From NCBI GenBank assembly GCA_008508345.1, contig QNGE01001231.1, positions 87,571 to 151,570 on the forward strand: a DNA stretch of 64,000 nucleotides, read 5' to 3'. The notes beneath the pieces were generated by a model. It ran no database searches. It saw only the letters and a program-made list of their open reading frames with translations, and had not been told where the DNA came from. Shown here piece by piece: positions 47,760 through 59,880 of the stretch (positions are counted from its first letter, which is position 1; the number at the start of each line of letters is the position of its first letter). The position numbers and the translations under genes were made by a program. Source of the DNA: Paragonimus westermani (Eukaryota; Platyhelminthes; Trematoda; Plagiorchiida; Troglotrematidae).

Positions 47760-48168
47760 ACATTGAGCACGACCGAATTATCAAGTCCGAACGCCCTCAT
47801 ATAAATGTGTCAGGGAATGACGGATTGTTTGCCGTTTTATATGGGTATAGGCAAGGACCACGCCCAGAGATAGCTGAAGGGACGGCGGCAGCCCCACAGG
47901 AGAAGACGGAGTATTTATTCAAACTTCCCAGCCTTCTTCCAACTACAACCCAATGTCCATCCGAACGGCATTCGGTGATCACCGATGGGCCTCTTGGAAA
48001 AGAAGCGTGTCCAACGGAGTGGGAGCTAAATTTCAGACGGAATTCAGCAAGAGGTCGAGAAAAAGGTCCAAATTTAATAAGACAGAGAAGCTATCTCATC
48101 ATATAGACCCCATAGTTATGGGTTCCAAGAGAGTCCCACTGAACAGTGCATGCATGTCTTAGCTATCG

Positions 48169-49780
48169 GTGGAGGTCTGCCAAAAAATGGAGTCGGAACC
48201 CTTAGAAGGGTCGCCTCTAAGATTCTATAGCCTCATGCGAAATTTCAAGCTCAACATGGCCAACAGATCAAGTGACGAAGGACAGAAGTTGTCCTACCTG
48301 ACTTGCTATTTTAGGAGTCAAGTCAAGGCAGCTATCGAACACAGCGTGTTGCTGCCCAGTGGAGCACCACTTACTGGGGTAGCCGAAATATTGAGGCACC
48401 GATTTGGAAAGTCCGATGCGATTTTTCAGGCTATCACCAAGAATGCGTTTAACTGCCCAGGACTCGCCACGAGAGAGGCTAGAGGCCCTCGAATTGTGGC
48501 CACTCAGATGAAGAGATGTAATTTGTTGTTGCACCAACTGAATCATTCAAGCTAACTGAATTGCCTGCGTATCGTGGACAGGCTTCCTTGCCCAATACAA
48601 CAGAAGTGGTCACAGGTGACTGACTTTCATGAACACTGGTGTGGCGCATTACTTTAACGACTTGCCTGGGTTTATAGAGAGACCAATTTCGGTTTCCAGC
48701 AACCTGCACGGTCAACACCACCTGATTAGTCCAGTGTCGCATCAGCGGAATTGAGACCACGCGCTTCTGCAGGAATTCTCAACGAATAACCCGTGTGTCA
48801 ACCGTCTCCCAAATGGTATGTGAACAATACCAATGTACAGTATGTAGGGATGCACACAACTTGATGACGATCGGAAAGCATGTCACTTGAAAGAAGACGT
48901 GCGGTGCCAAGGAAGTGCAAACGACGCATTGTTTGTCTACTGTCAAACCACAAAGATAAATATTGCAGAATCCCTGTACAGTGTTACCGTCTCCGTGTGG
49001 ATGGAGATATTTTACCCCGATGCACGCAGACTTGGCGCCGTCTGGGTCTGAACTCGACGCGAAGGAGTAAAGAATTGGAAACACCTCTTTGCATGATAAA
49101 AGGGTTCGTCTTGGCTTCGTGCCTGTCAGCCTGATTGAGGCAGTCTGAATGATCAAAACGTCTGCCTTTCCAGATATCAGAACCACACTCATAGATGAAC
49201 CAACAGCTGAGGGAGTAGGACTGCCATCAAACGAGCAAACGCTCAGCATTCGAACGTTGAATAAGACGGACACTACGAAATGTCAAGGGCTGAGTTGGGA
49301 AGTTGGGTCACTGGATAAACGAAGCATTATAAGGGTCAACAAAGCCTTTACCGCTAAGTGGATTCCGGTTGAACGAGCGGAAGCCATATCCGAGGATGAC
49401 GTTCAACGTTGGCCTCACTTGAACGGTTTGCCCATCACCTCGTTTGGGGAAGGTAGGGTCGGGTTACTATTGGGCTGCGATGTACCGGAAGCACACTTGG
49501 TAGCACATCAGCGGGCCGGAGACGGGCGTCAGCCATATGCCGTGAAAACCATCCTGGACTGAACCTTGCGCAGTCCTTCATCACTCTTGACAAACAGTAA
49601 GACTGAAGTTCACTACTTGAAAGGTGCCGACCTGGAACGATGTGATCAGCGCATGGTCGATTTACGGTTTGCCGAGCGCGGATTTTCTAATGAATTAGCG
49701 AACTCTTGTGACGACCTACAAGCTAGGTTTCTTTTAGAGTCCAGTGCTACGCTGGGAGATGATCGGTAATAGATTGGCTC
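48169..49780 (+). pseudogene. Pao/BEL retrotransposon, 5' part: gag, zinc finger, protease
   Basis: A DUF1759-type gag segment runs from 48,169 to about 48,480 (PLEGSPLRFYSLMRNFKLN, then KLSYLTCYFRSQVKAAIEHS and RHRFGKSDAI). It is followed by a shifted-frame gag tail (IVDRLPCPIQQKW near 48,575) and a zinc-knuckle-like CTVCRDAHN near 48,835. The protease (DUF1758-like) lies at 49,149-49,562, where the DSG-type motif is degraded (PDIRTTLID); its C-terminal half is well preserved, with WPHLNGLP, GLLLGCDVPEAH and PYAVKTILD. The next segment, to about 49,770, continues toward RT (AERGFSNELANS). The expected RT domain is missing because CR1-like sequence follows. Same strand and family as the 3' part at 54,100-56,150. 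Confidence 0.8.
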
Positions 49781-49899
49781 ACCGTGGAGTTATAACAGTG
49801 GGAGCCCCCGGCCGATGGCCGATGGGTGGCTCGGGAGTGTCTCGGTTCACTAGGTAATGGATTTCTCCACGATACCGGATTGGCACACATATGTAACAC

Positions 49900-52240
49900 G
49901 ATTAATAAAGCCCGTGTGACCGAATGTTGTATCTGGAAATTTGAGAGTAGTACGGGTAAGACACTTCGCCAGTGGTAGCCACCGCTGTTGAGTCCCAACA
50001 GGCCAAGAAAAGTAGGAATTGCAATCGACCGCGCAGCAAAATGTGAAGATACTTTTTCGAATAGTCTTGCAACAAGCTTCACTGCTGAGGGATAACCTAG
50101 TGGGCGCTCCACACAGTTTAATGGTCCTTCCTCTAGACATACAAACAATGTTTGTGAGGTGAAGGTTCCTACCACCGACAGGTGGTGATTTGAACGTGCC
50201 TAAGGTCTCGTGGACCTCATTCGCTGCTCCAGCAAAACAGGCCGAATTCCCTTCATGCACTCAACCGAGTAGTTGGAACCAACATGTCCTAACGCTTACC
50301 AGACAGAGGCATCTATTGGATCTCACATTCATCATAAGTGTCCCTTCTGTAGAGATATTTGTTTTACAACAATTTCCGCAATTCCTAGTGAGCAGATGTG
50401 CACGAAACTAATACAACTGATAAGACGGAGAAATTCCTTGGGGGACCCTGCTACAAAAGTTAATACTCTCAAAAACAAAAAGGTTGTTGATGACCCTGGG
50501 GCAATGTGTGAAATCTTCAACTCCCACGTTGCTGCTTCGTTTAGCGTAAAAAGCAACTCATTACCTGATAAAATTCCGTCCAAAACAGATAAAATTTGGA
50601 GTAGTTCCAATTGGTTTTTGAAGTATTCGTCCACATTTAATTACCACTAAGCCTTCGACCCATCCTGGGCCAGATGGAATCCCAACAATGGTCGCAAACA
50701 ATGGGGGTGAGGATATACCGAATTTGCTGAACCTATCACTTTTATCCAGAACTTTCCCTCTTCATTGGAAAAAGTCAATCATTATACCTAGCCACAACAG
50801 TGGGCCAAGGCAGGACGTTGGAAACTTTCCTCCCATCAACCACACATCAATCTCCTTGAGAGTGTTTGAAAGAAAAATAAGATGCAATTATTCGAGTTCT
50901 TGAGGCCGCAAAACCTAGTGAACCTTCCACAGCACGGTTTTCTTAGTAAGCGCTCTTCTATGACAAGTCGGTTGGAATTATTCAACCATAAGCAGAGACA
51001 CTCTTGGTTTGCCATTTATTCCAACTATTTTACTATCTGTTTCGACTGTTGACACTATTGACGTTGTTTGGTTGCATGCTTGTATTTTCTCGTTCATTCG
51101 AACGTCCAAGGTCACAATTAAAATAGCAATTTCCAGTCGCTAGCTACTGGTCTGTCGCGTTTTGTTTCTGTTGTGCTTTGCTTACAGCTTGCTTCCCCGG
51201 TCTCCTCGCAATAAACGTCGTTGTCCCATAATAGGTTTTTCCCGTCTAATTGTTGTGGAGAATAAGGACGACTCCAGACAGAAACGTTCCAATTCTCTAG
51301 ACATATCGATGTCAGCCGATGAAGGAAATGCAGCAATTATCATACTTTTAGATATGAAAAAGCTTTTGGTTGTGTAACTCACAAGCGCCTGCTGACCGAA
51401 GTAGAATCGTTTGGCACACAACAACCCTTGTATAACTGGCTTTTGTCATACCCTGAATGCTGCTCAAAACCAAAACCAGTGAGTACTGGGGTGATCCAGG
51501 AAAAGCGTTCTGGGTCCAGTGCTCCTCTTAATATACATAAGTGGACTATGCGATCTTATTGGACATGGTAAGCCCTTTCTGTTTGCTGGCACAGCAACAT
51601 CGCTTCCAGTTTATTAAATATACGACAGGACCTAGCTTCATTGCGGTTGTGGTGCAAGACATGGCTAATTACGTTCTCAGCAGGCCAGTCGAGCACCATC
51701 GCTTGTAGCTGTAAATTACCCAATGATTCCGCTTCAATAGATGGTTATAATATTGATACAGCCACTTTGGTCAGAGATCTAGGACTACGGCATTAAAACT
51801 CCTTTAATTCCTCCTAAAACGTATTTTCTCAGGTAGGAAAAAATAAAAGAACAATATTTTATATTAAAAAGACGTTCAATGGGCCAGCTGCGAAGCTTAC
51901 GCTTTACAAAATGTGTAGTCGACCTCAACTCGAGTATTGCACATTCATCTACTGTCATCTACGTAAGCCTGATAGGCTTGTGTTCGAAAACCTTCGACGA
52001 TCATTTACCCAGAGCTTATTAGGATATTCTTCTCCGTTTACTTATAGACAGCGCTGTCTAAAACTTGGTGTGTATTCGCTTTGGTTGCTTAGACTGAAGT
52101 TGAACCTGACACAGCTGTATAAACTTATACATTCGGACGTCATTACCACAGCGTTTACCGTCCACTTACAACACAGCCCACCATGTAATCTAGGAACTAA
52201 GGACTCCACTTTGCCTACCCTGTTATCTCGGAAAAATTAA
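49900..52240 (+). pseudogene. CR1-like non-LTR retrotransposon (endonuclease, RT), broken
   Basis: Apurinic-type endonuclease remnants are recognisable at 50,185-50,360 (GDLNVPKVSWTSF, then TRQRHLLDLTFI). The linker and RT start run from 50,400 to 50,900 (PGPDGIP near 50,665, LHWKKSIIIPSHNSGPRQDV, then PPINHTSISLRVFERKI). The middle of RT at 51,340-51,560 shows LDMKK, then WLLSYP, and TGVIQ. The C-terminal part is at 51,911-52,240 (RPQLEYCTFIYCHLRKPDRL, RRSFTQSLLGYSSPF, and LGVYSLWLLRLKL). The domain order and the last block are typical of CR1/Jockey-type LINEs. Stops and frameshifts separate the segments; the YADD box is not readable. No poly-A or short 3' repeat was identified. Confidence 0.8.
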
Positions 52241-53257
52241 CCCGCGAACTTTTCATTGTAAAGTATTGCTATATTTGAAATAAACCTCCGAACGATGTCA
52301 GAGCTTGCAACAACATTCAGCTTTTTCAAAAAGGTTTGGTCAGCTATCTCACGATATCGAACACAACGTCCGTCTTCACACTCTCTGTATCCCCTGATGA
52401 GCTTTTTGGGTGTGGTCTGGGACACATTTAGCCGTCAGCTGCCCATAACGTAGATAACGCCACTGCTGTCTAACTCCCCTGGAAAACGGAATGTTTGTAA
52501 CTGTTCTTTGTACCATTTACTTACACGACCATTTAGCAATTTTTCTACTGCATGCTCACTAAACCGTTTACAACCCAATATTACTTAAATGATATACGTT
52601 TTTTCATGTATACGCATTGCTCAGGTTTATCGGAAATGTAAAATTGACGCTAATTAATAAATCTCTCAGAATGATGTTATGTGAACTCTGTTCAACACAC
52701 GCACATTTCATGGGGCCTTCCAAATCGCCGACTCAATATCCCGCCTGCCCGAATAAATCCCGGGTGCCTAGTAAAATGCCTTAACAACCGGTTGATAGGG
52801 TTATATATTTCAATAACCATAGCGAAAATAATAATATCGCATGAGATATTTGTTAAAAAATCTCGCATACACATTGTTTACCATAAAAAATGCAATCACC
52901 CGACACTTCCTCATTCAACATGTGGAATTGCGTTCTTATTATTGATCCCATGACTATCCATTGTGCGAGGAAGTTTTCTGTGACGGACGGATGTAATGAA
53001 CTTCGTCTCAGCGGAACGATTCGGGGGGTTTTGAGTAGTTGACGGTTTCCAGAAATCGACGAAATACGGCTCTGGAAACTGCTTAATCTCTTGCTGGATT
53101 TTGATATTTTCCGTCCTGCCTCGCCAAAGCCGACTGCGTTTAATATTTTCCGGACGATAATTACACCCCGTAATAGCGAGACACTCCAAAGATGCAGTTG
53201 TACGTTCTCCTCAGAGTAACCTTGAACTATTCGGAAAATCGATCCCCACACAACCTT
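52241..53257. other. No gene recognised, AT-rich
   Basis: About 1 kb between the LINE end and the tandem duplication. Part of the material that separates the two Pao halves; nothing identified. Confidence 0.4.
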
Positions 53258-53720
53258 GTGAAAGGTAAATTGATGTAAAACCCCATTTTGTGGACCGAAT
53301 CTGATAAGCGAACAAACCATCAATTTTCCTACTGTGTGCGTCTAAGTTTCGAGAACTATAGTCATTCTCTTTCTGATCACGTCCACTTTGATAGCGGGTT
53401 TCACGTTCGTGATACTGTTCAATTATTCGTTGCTTTTGTATCGCCTGTAACTGCATTGATCACGCATGAACCAGCATGCTTCTCACGCATGCGTTGGGGA
53501 TACACATTATTATAGCCCTGCAAAGGGCGAGTTAATATAAAATCGCATTTTTTGCCTGAATCTGCAAGGCGAGCGAACTATTTATCTTATTTTGCTGCGT
53601 GCGTCAAAGTTTCATGAACTGCAATCATCTTTTTGCCCGCGTCTTTTTGGTAGCAGGTTCCTGGTTTCAGCTCACGTTTAACTATTCGTTTTGTATCCCC
53701 TGGAATTATCTTCACATGTC
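53258..53720. repeat. Tandem duplication, period about 261 bp
   Basis: Unit 1 (from about 53,258) and unit 2 (from about 53,518) align over at least 200 bp: GAATCTG at 53,297 and 53,558, then AAGTTTCGAGAACT versus AAGTTTCATGAACT, then TGGTTTCA or GGGTTTCA, then CTGTTCAATTATTCGTTGC versus ACGTTTAACTATTCGTTTT, and TGTATCGCCTG versus TGTATCCCCTG. Two units only. The copies differ at many positions, so the duplication is old. Confidence 0.65.
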
Positions 53721-54099
53721 CAGCTCATCGGATGCGTATGAGATTGTGGTCCATCACACCGGGGCTCCTTCTTTGTTCTTGTGCTCGGGAAGACTACAAT
53801 CGATAATGGGCCTCTATTTATCATGCTTGCCAGTCAAATTGTACACGATAATTTTTAAATTGACGATTGCTCAGTATCAGTGTTTACACTTGAGGATGCC
53901 AGACGTGTAGCGTCTGGCTTATGCGAAATGCTCTTTCTAGGCCAATTTAAACTGATAATGTATACGCCTAACATAGTCGAGGCGCTGGCGGATGTACTGG
54001 CGAAAGAGGAGACATGCGTGACAACAGCATCGGACAAAGTTAACCGTGGTCACCGGAAGGAAGTTGGAATATAATGACACGTGTGAAAATATTTCAGGT
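53721..54099. other. Unassigned, next to the Pao 3' part
   Basis: About 380 bp. A 64-codon plus-strand ORF (53,880-54,074) has no recognised domain. The join to Pao sequence lies somewhere between here and 54,150. Confidence 0.35.
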
Positions 54100-56150
54100 T
54101 TCGCGAAGAAGCCATTCATTTGAAGGAATTTATTGGCCTGAATCACTTTGGTGTATGACCCGTCAAGGTTGATTGCTCCACTTGTTCTTCGTGGTCGGAA
54201 GTTGCTTCAGTGCTTGAGTGGAGCTAATATCAAATGAGGAAAACTCTTAGACGAAAATACCAAGGAGAGTGGGAAAAGTGGCAACGACACGTAGCGACGA
54301 CAGAGTCAGTTGTCGTGCTGCATTTTTTCAGGCCTCATGGGGAAACGCCAGCACACCCGGAGTCACTTATGCTTTCTTAAGCCTCCGAGACACCCTAGGA
54401 GATGGCAACATCCTTCACTGCTTCCTGGTGGAAAAAGTCCAGGTTGCACATCTAAAGCTCTTGTCTGTCCTGAAGTTAGAACTTACAACTACTGTATTGG
54501 TCACCAAACTTATGTGGTTTGTTGTGAATGAGCTGAGGCCAACTTTTAATGATGGCACATTTTGGATATACTCTGTCGTCGTGTTAGAGTACTTGAGGAA
54601 AACCTCGTGTCGCTTTTTCACATCTGTATCCGACCACATTCAACTGATCTGCGACTATATCCAGGGTTTTTCGTGGCGACACATTTCGTCCGAGTTGAAC
54701 CCGGCAGAGACAATTCCGCGTGAACTTTGCAATGCATGTTCTCAAGGAGATCACACGCGGCCAAATTACCTGACATTTCTGCGAGGACTTGAGAATTTGT
54801 GACCATTCGATCAGTTGCCCAAACAGCTCCATGCTGAAGAACTAGAATCGAAGAAGGTACTGGTAGTAGCCAGCGTTAGTAACGCGCAGTAGTGCGTGCA
54901 ACTTCCATCACCTTAGTGACGCTGACACACCCTACTCCATGTGATATCATGGTCAATACGATTCACGAATTATATTTTCTGCATGAACGCTAGTCGACAG
55001 TGTCCTATTATGCTGACTCCCTTGCGTGAAGTAGAACTGGATCAAGCGTGTGAAGTTATCGTTCGACTGGAGCAACACAACGCCATCAGCGAGAACTGTA
55101 CGCAGCACTTTAAGGGCCGACAGGGCAGGCTGACCCGACTTAAGACTGTCACCAAAACCGATGTATTAGAACTCGGTGGAATGGTATAAAGCGGGTTATC
55201 TCGCGGTACGCAAATGATCGTAAAACTTCCCGGTGGTTGTCGTGACGGTGGTCATCAGACACTTCCATGAGATTAAAGGACACAAGGGCTAACCACGTGT
55301 TATCGTCCTACCGGAGAAGGTTTCTCCATCGTCTAGGGCATGGCTAGTGTGCGGCACATGATAACAAAATGTATGAAGTGCGGAATGTCAGCGGACCTGC
55401 GCTGGCAAGTGATGGCTCGATTCCTGTTGATTGCACAACACTCGTTCTGCAGCTTGTGGCACGAGTCATTTTAGACCTCTAAAGGGTCGGATTAAAGGAG
55501 GATTTGTAAAAGATATGCTTGTCTCTTCACTTGTTTGGGGACAAGAGCTATATATTCAACAGTAGCACGGTCAATGTCAACGGACTTCTTTCTAATGGTT
55601 CCAATGAAGTCCACTGGCCGGGGCGTGCCGGAACTTGTGTACAGCAATAACAGGTCCGGCATTTTGGGTGCTAAATCAAAGTCGATGGGTAAGTCACTTA
55701 GCTTCGATAAAGACAAAATCCATCAGACTCTGATGGTCCATAATATTGGTTGGCACTTTAATTCTGCTGCTGCTAGCCATTGAGATACAGCTTGACGGCG
55801 CATGATTCGCACAGTTCGACGGGCCATGTTGGTTGTCGTAAGGTAACAGATAATATTGAGTGAGGTCCTCTATGCTTAACTGACTGAGGTTGAGAGGATA
55901 CTGACTGAGGTTGAGAGGATGCTGACTAACAAACCTCTAGTTTCATTTCATGATTATCCTGATGATGAGGTCGAACGATCTGCTTCTCTTAAAACCAAAC
56001 CCGGGCCTGATCTACACACACATGAAATAGTGGGATCAGGCAAAAACCCTGGCTGGTGTGTTATGGGAACGCCGCGTCAGCGGATACCTACCATCCATCC
56101 AAGCGTATCATACGTGGACGAAGGTTTGAGGAGGCATAAATGTTAGTTAC
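54100..56150 (+). pseudogene. Pao/BEL retrotransposon, 3' part: end of RT, RNase H, integrase
   Basis: Starts with the linker that follows RT in Pao elements (VYDPSRLIAPLVLRGRKLL near 54,150). The RNase H region at 54,269-54,802 is open for 177 codons, with TPGVTYAFLSL, VEKVQVAHLKLL and LKLELTTTVL, and later FSWRHISSELNPAETI, matching the W-x-H-V-x-x-x-x-NPAD block. Integrase: an upstream linker lies at 54,941-55,189 and zinc-region Cys residues are seen near 55,370. The core is at 55,500-55,790 (ACLFTCLGTRAIYSTVARSM, then STDFFLMV), and the end is at 55,860-56,150. A 21-bp tandem duplication at about 55,873-55,914 repeats LTEVERI or LTEVERM just before the LTNKPL segment. Many stops outside the RNase H region. 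Confidence 0.8.
55873..55921. repeat. 21-bp tandem repeat, two units, inside Pao integrase
   Basis: ACTGACTGAGGTTGAGAGGAT occurs twice in a row, followed by a partial third unit. It keeps the reading frame and duplicates seven residues of the integrase helix region. Probably replication slippage. Confidence 0.85.
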
Positions 56151-56446
56151 ATTGTTCTGCTGCTTGGAGGCCACCGAACCGTGGACGTGTGACCCAAGGC
56201 CCTGATAAGTAGAGTAGTGTAGGGCGCCAACGGTCACTCCGCGAGGTGTGTTTAAGAACGAAAAGCGGTAACATCGGAACAGTTATAAGTTCCTGATGTC
56301 TCCCTGAAGGAGCCAAGGTTAGTGGCATCGCTAGCGAGTGAAGCTAATCTGTAAAAGGATCCGTTAACGTCAGACTCAACCGCAGTCATATGAGAGTTGA
56401 GAAACCATGCTAGTATCGGGGGCTGGTGTAGAGTTGACCGCCTATG
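56151..56446. other. No gene recognised
   Basis: About 300 bp between the Pao end and R3 copy C. It would hold the Pao 3' LTR if present, but no matching sequence was seen upstream of gag. Confidence 0.35.
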
Positions 56447-56951
56447 CATCCTCACATTCGAAATCTTATTGGTAGAGATTACAAGACCCTTGCAAAGAAC
56501 GACATAACCATTCGAACCACGCGCGCGACAAATATTTTCTTCAGCAAGCTTCAATCTTGAGGAATCAATAAGCCTTGATATCGTTTATTTGTTGGAATTT
56601 GTTCTCGCGTATTTTTCTCTCCTTACTTCCCACTGCCGTTTACGTGTATCCTGGTTTCACTTGCGCTCGATCGCTCCACCGTTGCGGGACTGCTACATTT
56701 AGTCCTATTCACATGAGCTATGAATCTCCACACTTGTATATTTGGTGGATTCAATACTGAGGTTTGTTGTTATCTTCCACTATTTAGTCTACTATCATTT
56801 CTTGTGCATTGGCACCTTACTAATGAGAAACTCCCCAATGCGACCGTCTTCCCTTTCGAAATCGAATCGGTTGCTCAACGGGCTCGGACTTCGCAGTAGC
56901 TCGTTGCTCACAGACGCGACTAACCTCGATCCGGCCATTCACCAAACGTTG
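56447..56951 (+). repeat. 0.6-kb repeat family R3, young copy C (truncated)
   Basis: About 505 bp, nearly identical to copies A and B over its main part (a 61-codon ORF is unchanged in all three). It lacks the first ~110 bp of copy B and is more diverged over its first ~80 bp. The stem-loop is at 56,876-56,884 and 56,898-56,906 with one mismatch (AGCTCGTTG). Its outer end fades at the same place as A and B. End truncation on one side only resembles 5'-truncated retroposition. Confidence 0.85.
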
Positions 56952-57737
56952 TGATGTAACTGAGGGCTGCTTGAATAAGTAGCAAACGGCTGAAATTAAC
57001 CTGTTGTACAACACGGTTGAATGCACTGGCGCTCGCTGTTCCACTGTTCGCACACCAGGTGGAACACTTCAACACTTAAATTGCTACTCTGCCAAGGACA
57101 GTTCGTCGGACAGCCTCACCCAGAGTTTATCTTTATCACTCATCCATACGACTGTTATTTCTGCCCCAACGTTGATAATACAGATGGAGTGGGACTATTA
57201 TCAACGTCCATTCTGCACTATCACATCTGTTTGCTCGTTGGCGCACAATCACATTCGGTTTTCACGGCACACCTGCCTCTGCAGCATCATATCAAACGCT
57301 TTGAAGGGCCATACAAGACGGCCTGTCCACGATTACAAGAAACTGTTTGCCTGTTTGTACAAACCATCAGTAACTCTACGCTAACAAACTCCCCGCTAGA
57401 AGATTGTGCTAATAATGTTATCGACATCAAACATACGTTGTGATTCATCTCGATTTAACTGACGTCTATTCGTACGACCTGCTTGAGAACAACTCTCGGT
57501 TCAGACACCCTGTACTATTCCTGCGTGATTTGATTTATATCTTAGTCGACTTCCACCTGTGCGCGTTCATCGCATTTACCATATTTTGATTTTCCATTTG
57601 GCATCTCAATACCAATATTAGGAATAGCTCAGAGTCGTCCACCCTAGTGGAGACCATAGTTTAGTACACCACTAGTTAGAAGAAGCGAACGCTTGGAAAA
57701 ATACAACTTTCGAATGGCCTTCGTAAATTACTGAAGT
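56952..57737. other. No gene recognised
   Basis: About 790 bp. Plus-strand ORFs at 57,004-57,443 overlap in two frames (126 and 140 codons) and match nothing I know. Confidence 0.4.
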
Positions 57738-59300
57738 ATGGGACTTGTGGAACTGCAACCCATAGAGCCCAGACGCCTGGCAAAGTACTTCTTTGAAGCA
57801 AGCCTTGGGCACAAGGGGGAAGCAGTTCCAAAACGTTTTTGCTCTTACATACAACCCCAAGGAATCTACAGGCGAGAAGTAGGGACCTTGTTGACGAGAA
57901 AGGGTGAACCGACTTCTAGTGAAACGAGTGACGATCTCCTCCGTGAGTTTTCCTGGGGGTTCACAGGGGAGGTAGCGTGAACGACATCCGACCATAATTT
58001 ATTGAGTTCGGACGTGGTGGTTAAATGAATAGCCTGCTTGTAACTTAGGTAAGGGTTGGCAATTTCCTATGTTCGTCAGAACCCTCAAAGTCCGCAGAAG
58101 ACGATGGCACATATCCAGGCATAGTTAAGCCACTAGCAAGAAATCGGCAGCCCTCTCTACGGCAGTTCTTGACTTCCTTAAAAATGGGGAATGTTCCACA
58201 CGAGTGGCATGTAACCACCAGGATCGTTATTCGCTAGAAAGGCTCGGGATGAAAACAAAACAATTAGACGCCGATAAATCTGGCCAGCATAGCTGGGAAT
58301 TGCTTTCAAGAGCTAAGCAGATCCGAAGGTTTGATGTATGATTGAAAACCGTCCTCTTAACACTGCAAAACACGGTTTCAAGAATGGGAAACATTGTCCA
58401 TCCAGGCTTTTTGTATTTCGCGATGGAGTCACAACGAGATTGGATACAGACAGGAAAATCGAGGGGTGCTATTTGGACTTTGACAAGGCCGTTGACTCCC
58501 AAAATCACCATCATCCTATCCACAAGTTGGAGTTGTCCGATAGATCCAACCAAGTGGTTGATCTGGTGAAGGATTTCTTGCGTAGCATGGCTTCCAGGGC
58601 GAACGCTGGAAACAGACCGGTTGGGGTAGATATTTCCCAGTGTGATGTCCCTCAAGGATCCGTTCTGAGTCTTCTCTCTTGCCCTATGTTGGTCAAGGAT
58701 TTCGTGCTGTGGCACAATAATCGCTGCTCTGTATAGGCACACGATGTTTAGATAGTACTTTCAATAAGCCGAGCTGTCTTAACACGGGATCTTGGAGCAG
58801 TATCGAAGTGGTCACACGAGTGGCTGCTAAATTACGACTGGAAGTCCTGAACTTGTGGATTTATTCGTTTTCGGAGCCCATTCATCGATGAGTGTGCTGA
58901 AAAGACTCGAGACCAGAAGGTGTTGATTAGAAGTGATCACAGGACCCCAGATCTATGCGCAGCTTCTTCACACAGAGCTTGCAGTAATTTGCTTAAACTT
59001 AGGAAGGTACAATCCAGCAGACGACAGGAAGTATTTTTGCCTATACGCAAAGCCATATTTCAGTCACCCCTGGATTACTCTGTGCAGGTATGAGCACCCT
59101 TCTTAAATAAAGAAAGCCAGTGCGTTGAGAGAGTACAATTTGCAACTCAGGTGATAAGCTTTGTCATGCTCGATTGAAAAAACTCAGCTTACACACGACG
59201 GAAAAGAGAGCAATGAGACTTGGCCGTATTGGGACCTTAAATATCCTTTTAGGCACGAGAGGCGTAACGAACAGATTTATTTGAACAAGTGAGTCAATAT
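57738..59300 (+). pseudogene. Second non-LTR retrotransposon (LINE) relic
   Basis: The linker before RT is at 57,738-57,980 (KRFCSYIQPQGIYRREVGTL, then LTRKGEPT). The RT finger and palm are at 58,338-58,680: KHGFKNGKHCPSRLFVF (the usual QHGF-x-x-x-RS-C), CYLDFDKAVDSQNH (YLDF-x-KAFD), then CDVPQGSVLS (the GVPQGSVLGP box, with Gly changed). The metal-binding YADD box is not readable. C-terminal pieces lie at about 58,930-59,250 (SRRQEV..., LDYSVQV..., GRIGTLNIL). It differs in sequence from the CR1-like copy at 50-52 kb. The 171-codon minus-strand ORF at 58,227-58,742 is a shadow. Confidence 0.75.
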
Positions 59301-59880
59301 ATCACCACCGGATGTCATGGCCCCCAACTAAAGAAAAGCAGGTCTTGTTAAGATTTGCAAGCATACCTCCTCAGCCACCGAATATGTGGAACAAGCTTTC
59401 ATGCGGGTCAGTTCGCGGTGATATCATGATCTTCAAAATGCGACTAAGCTGCCTGTGACCGGAGATATTTCTGCCATCAAAACGGACAAAACAACGGCGG
59501 GTGATAGTGAAGCACATGTTCGCGGCAGCGTTGGGATCATTTCTTCGTGCATATCCGTTGATCGCGTTAGTAACTTACGGAACAGATCCTGAGTGGCTGT
59601 TAGGTAACTTCTGACACACGAACGTTGTATCATGCTGCACCGTCGATGACAGGTGGTCAATTGAGCGTTCTCAGGTTGCCGTAAATAGTACAGTACAGAG
59701 ACATAGTCAAGTATCCCAATATGATTGATGACACCCCATTTTCATGGAAGTTATTCTTGATGTATTTTCCCGAACAATAACCTAAGAACCCTCGTACTTC
59801 TTGTGTTCTTACACACTGCCCTCTTTTCCAGTCTCACGTAACCGCAGTGTTTTCATATTTTTATGTCTGCTCCGCAGAGA
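59301..59880. other. No gene recognised
   Basis: About 580 bp between the LINE relic and the Penelope-like element; only a 75-codon minus-strand ORF (59,433-59,660) of no known type. Confidence 0.4.

Noticed and set aside
58227..58742. 171-codon minus-strand ORF
   Set aside because: Antisense shadow of LINE reverse transcriptase sequence that is recognisable on the plus strand.
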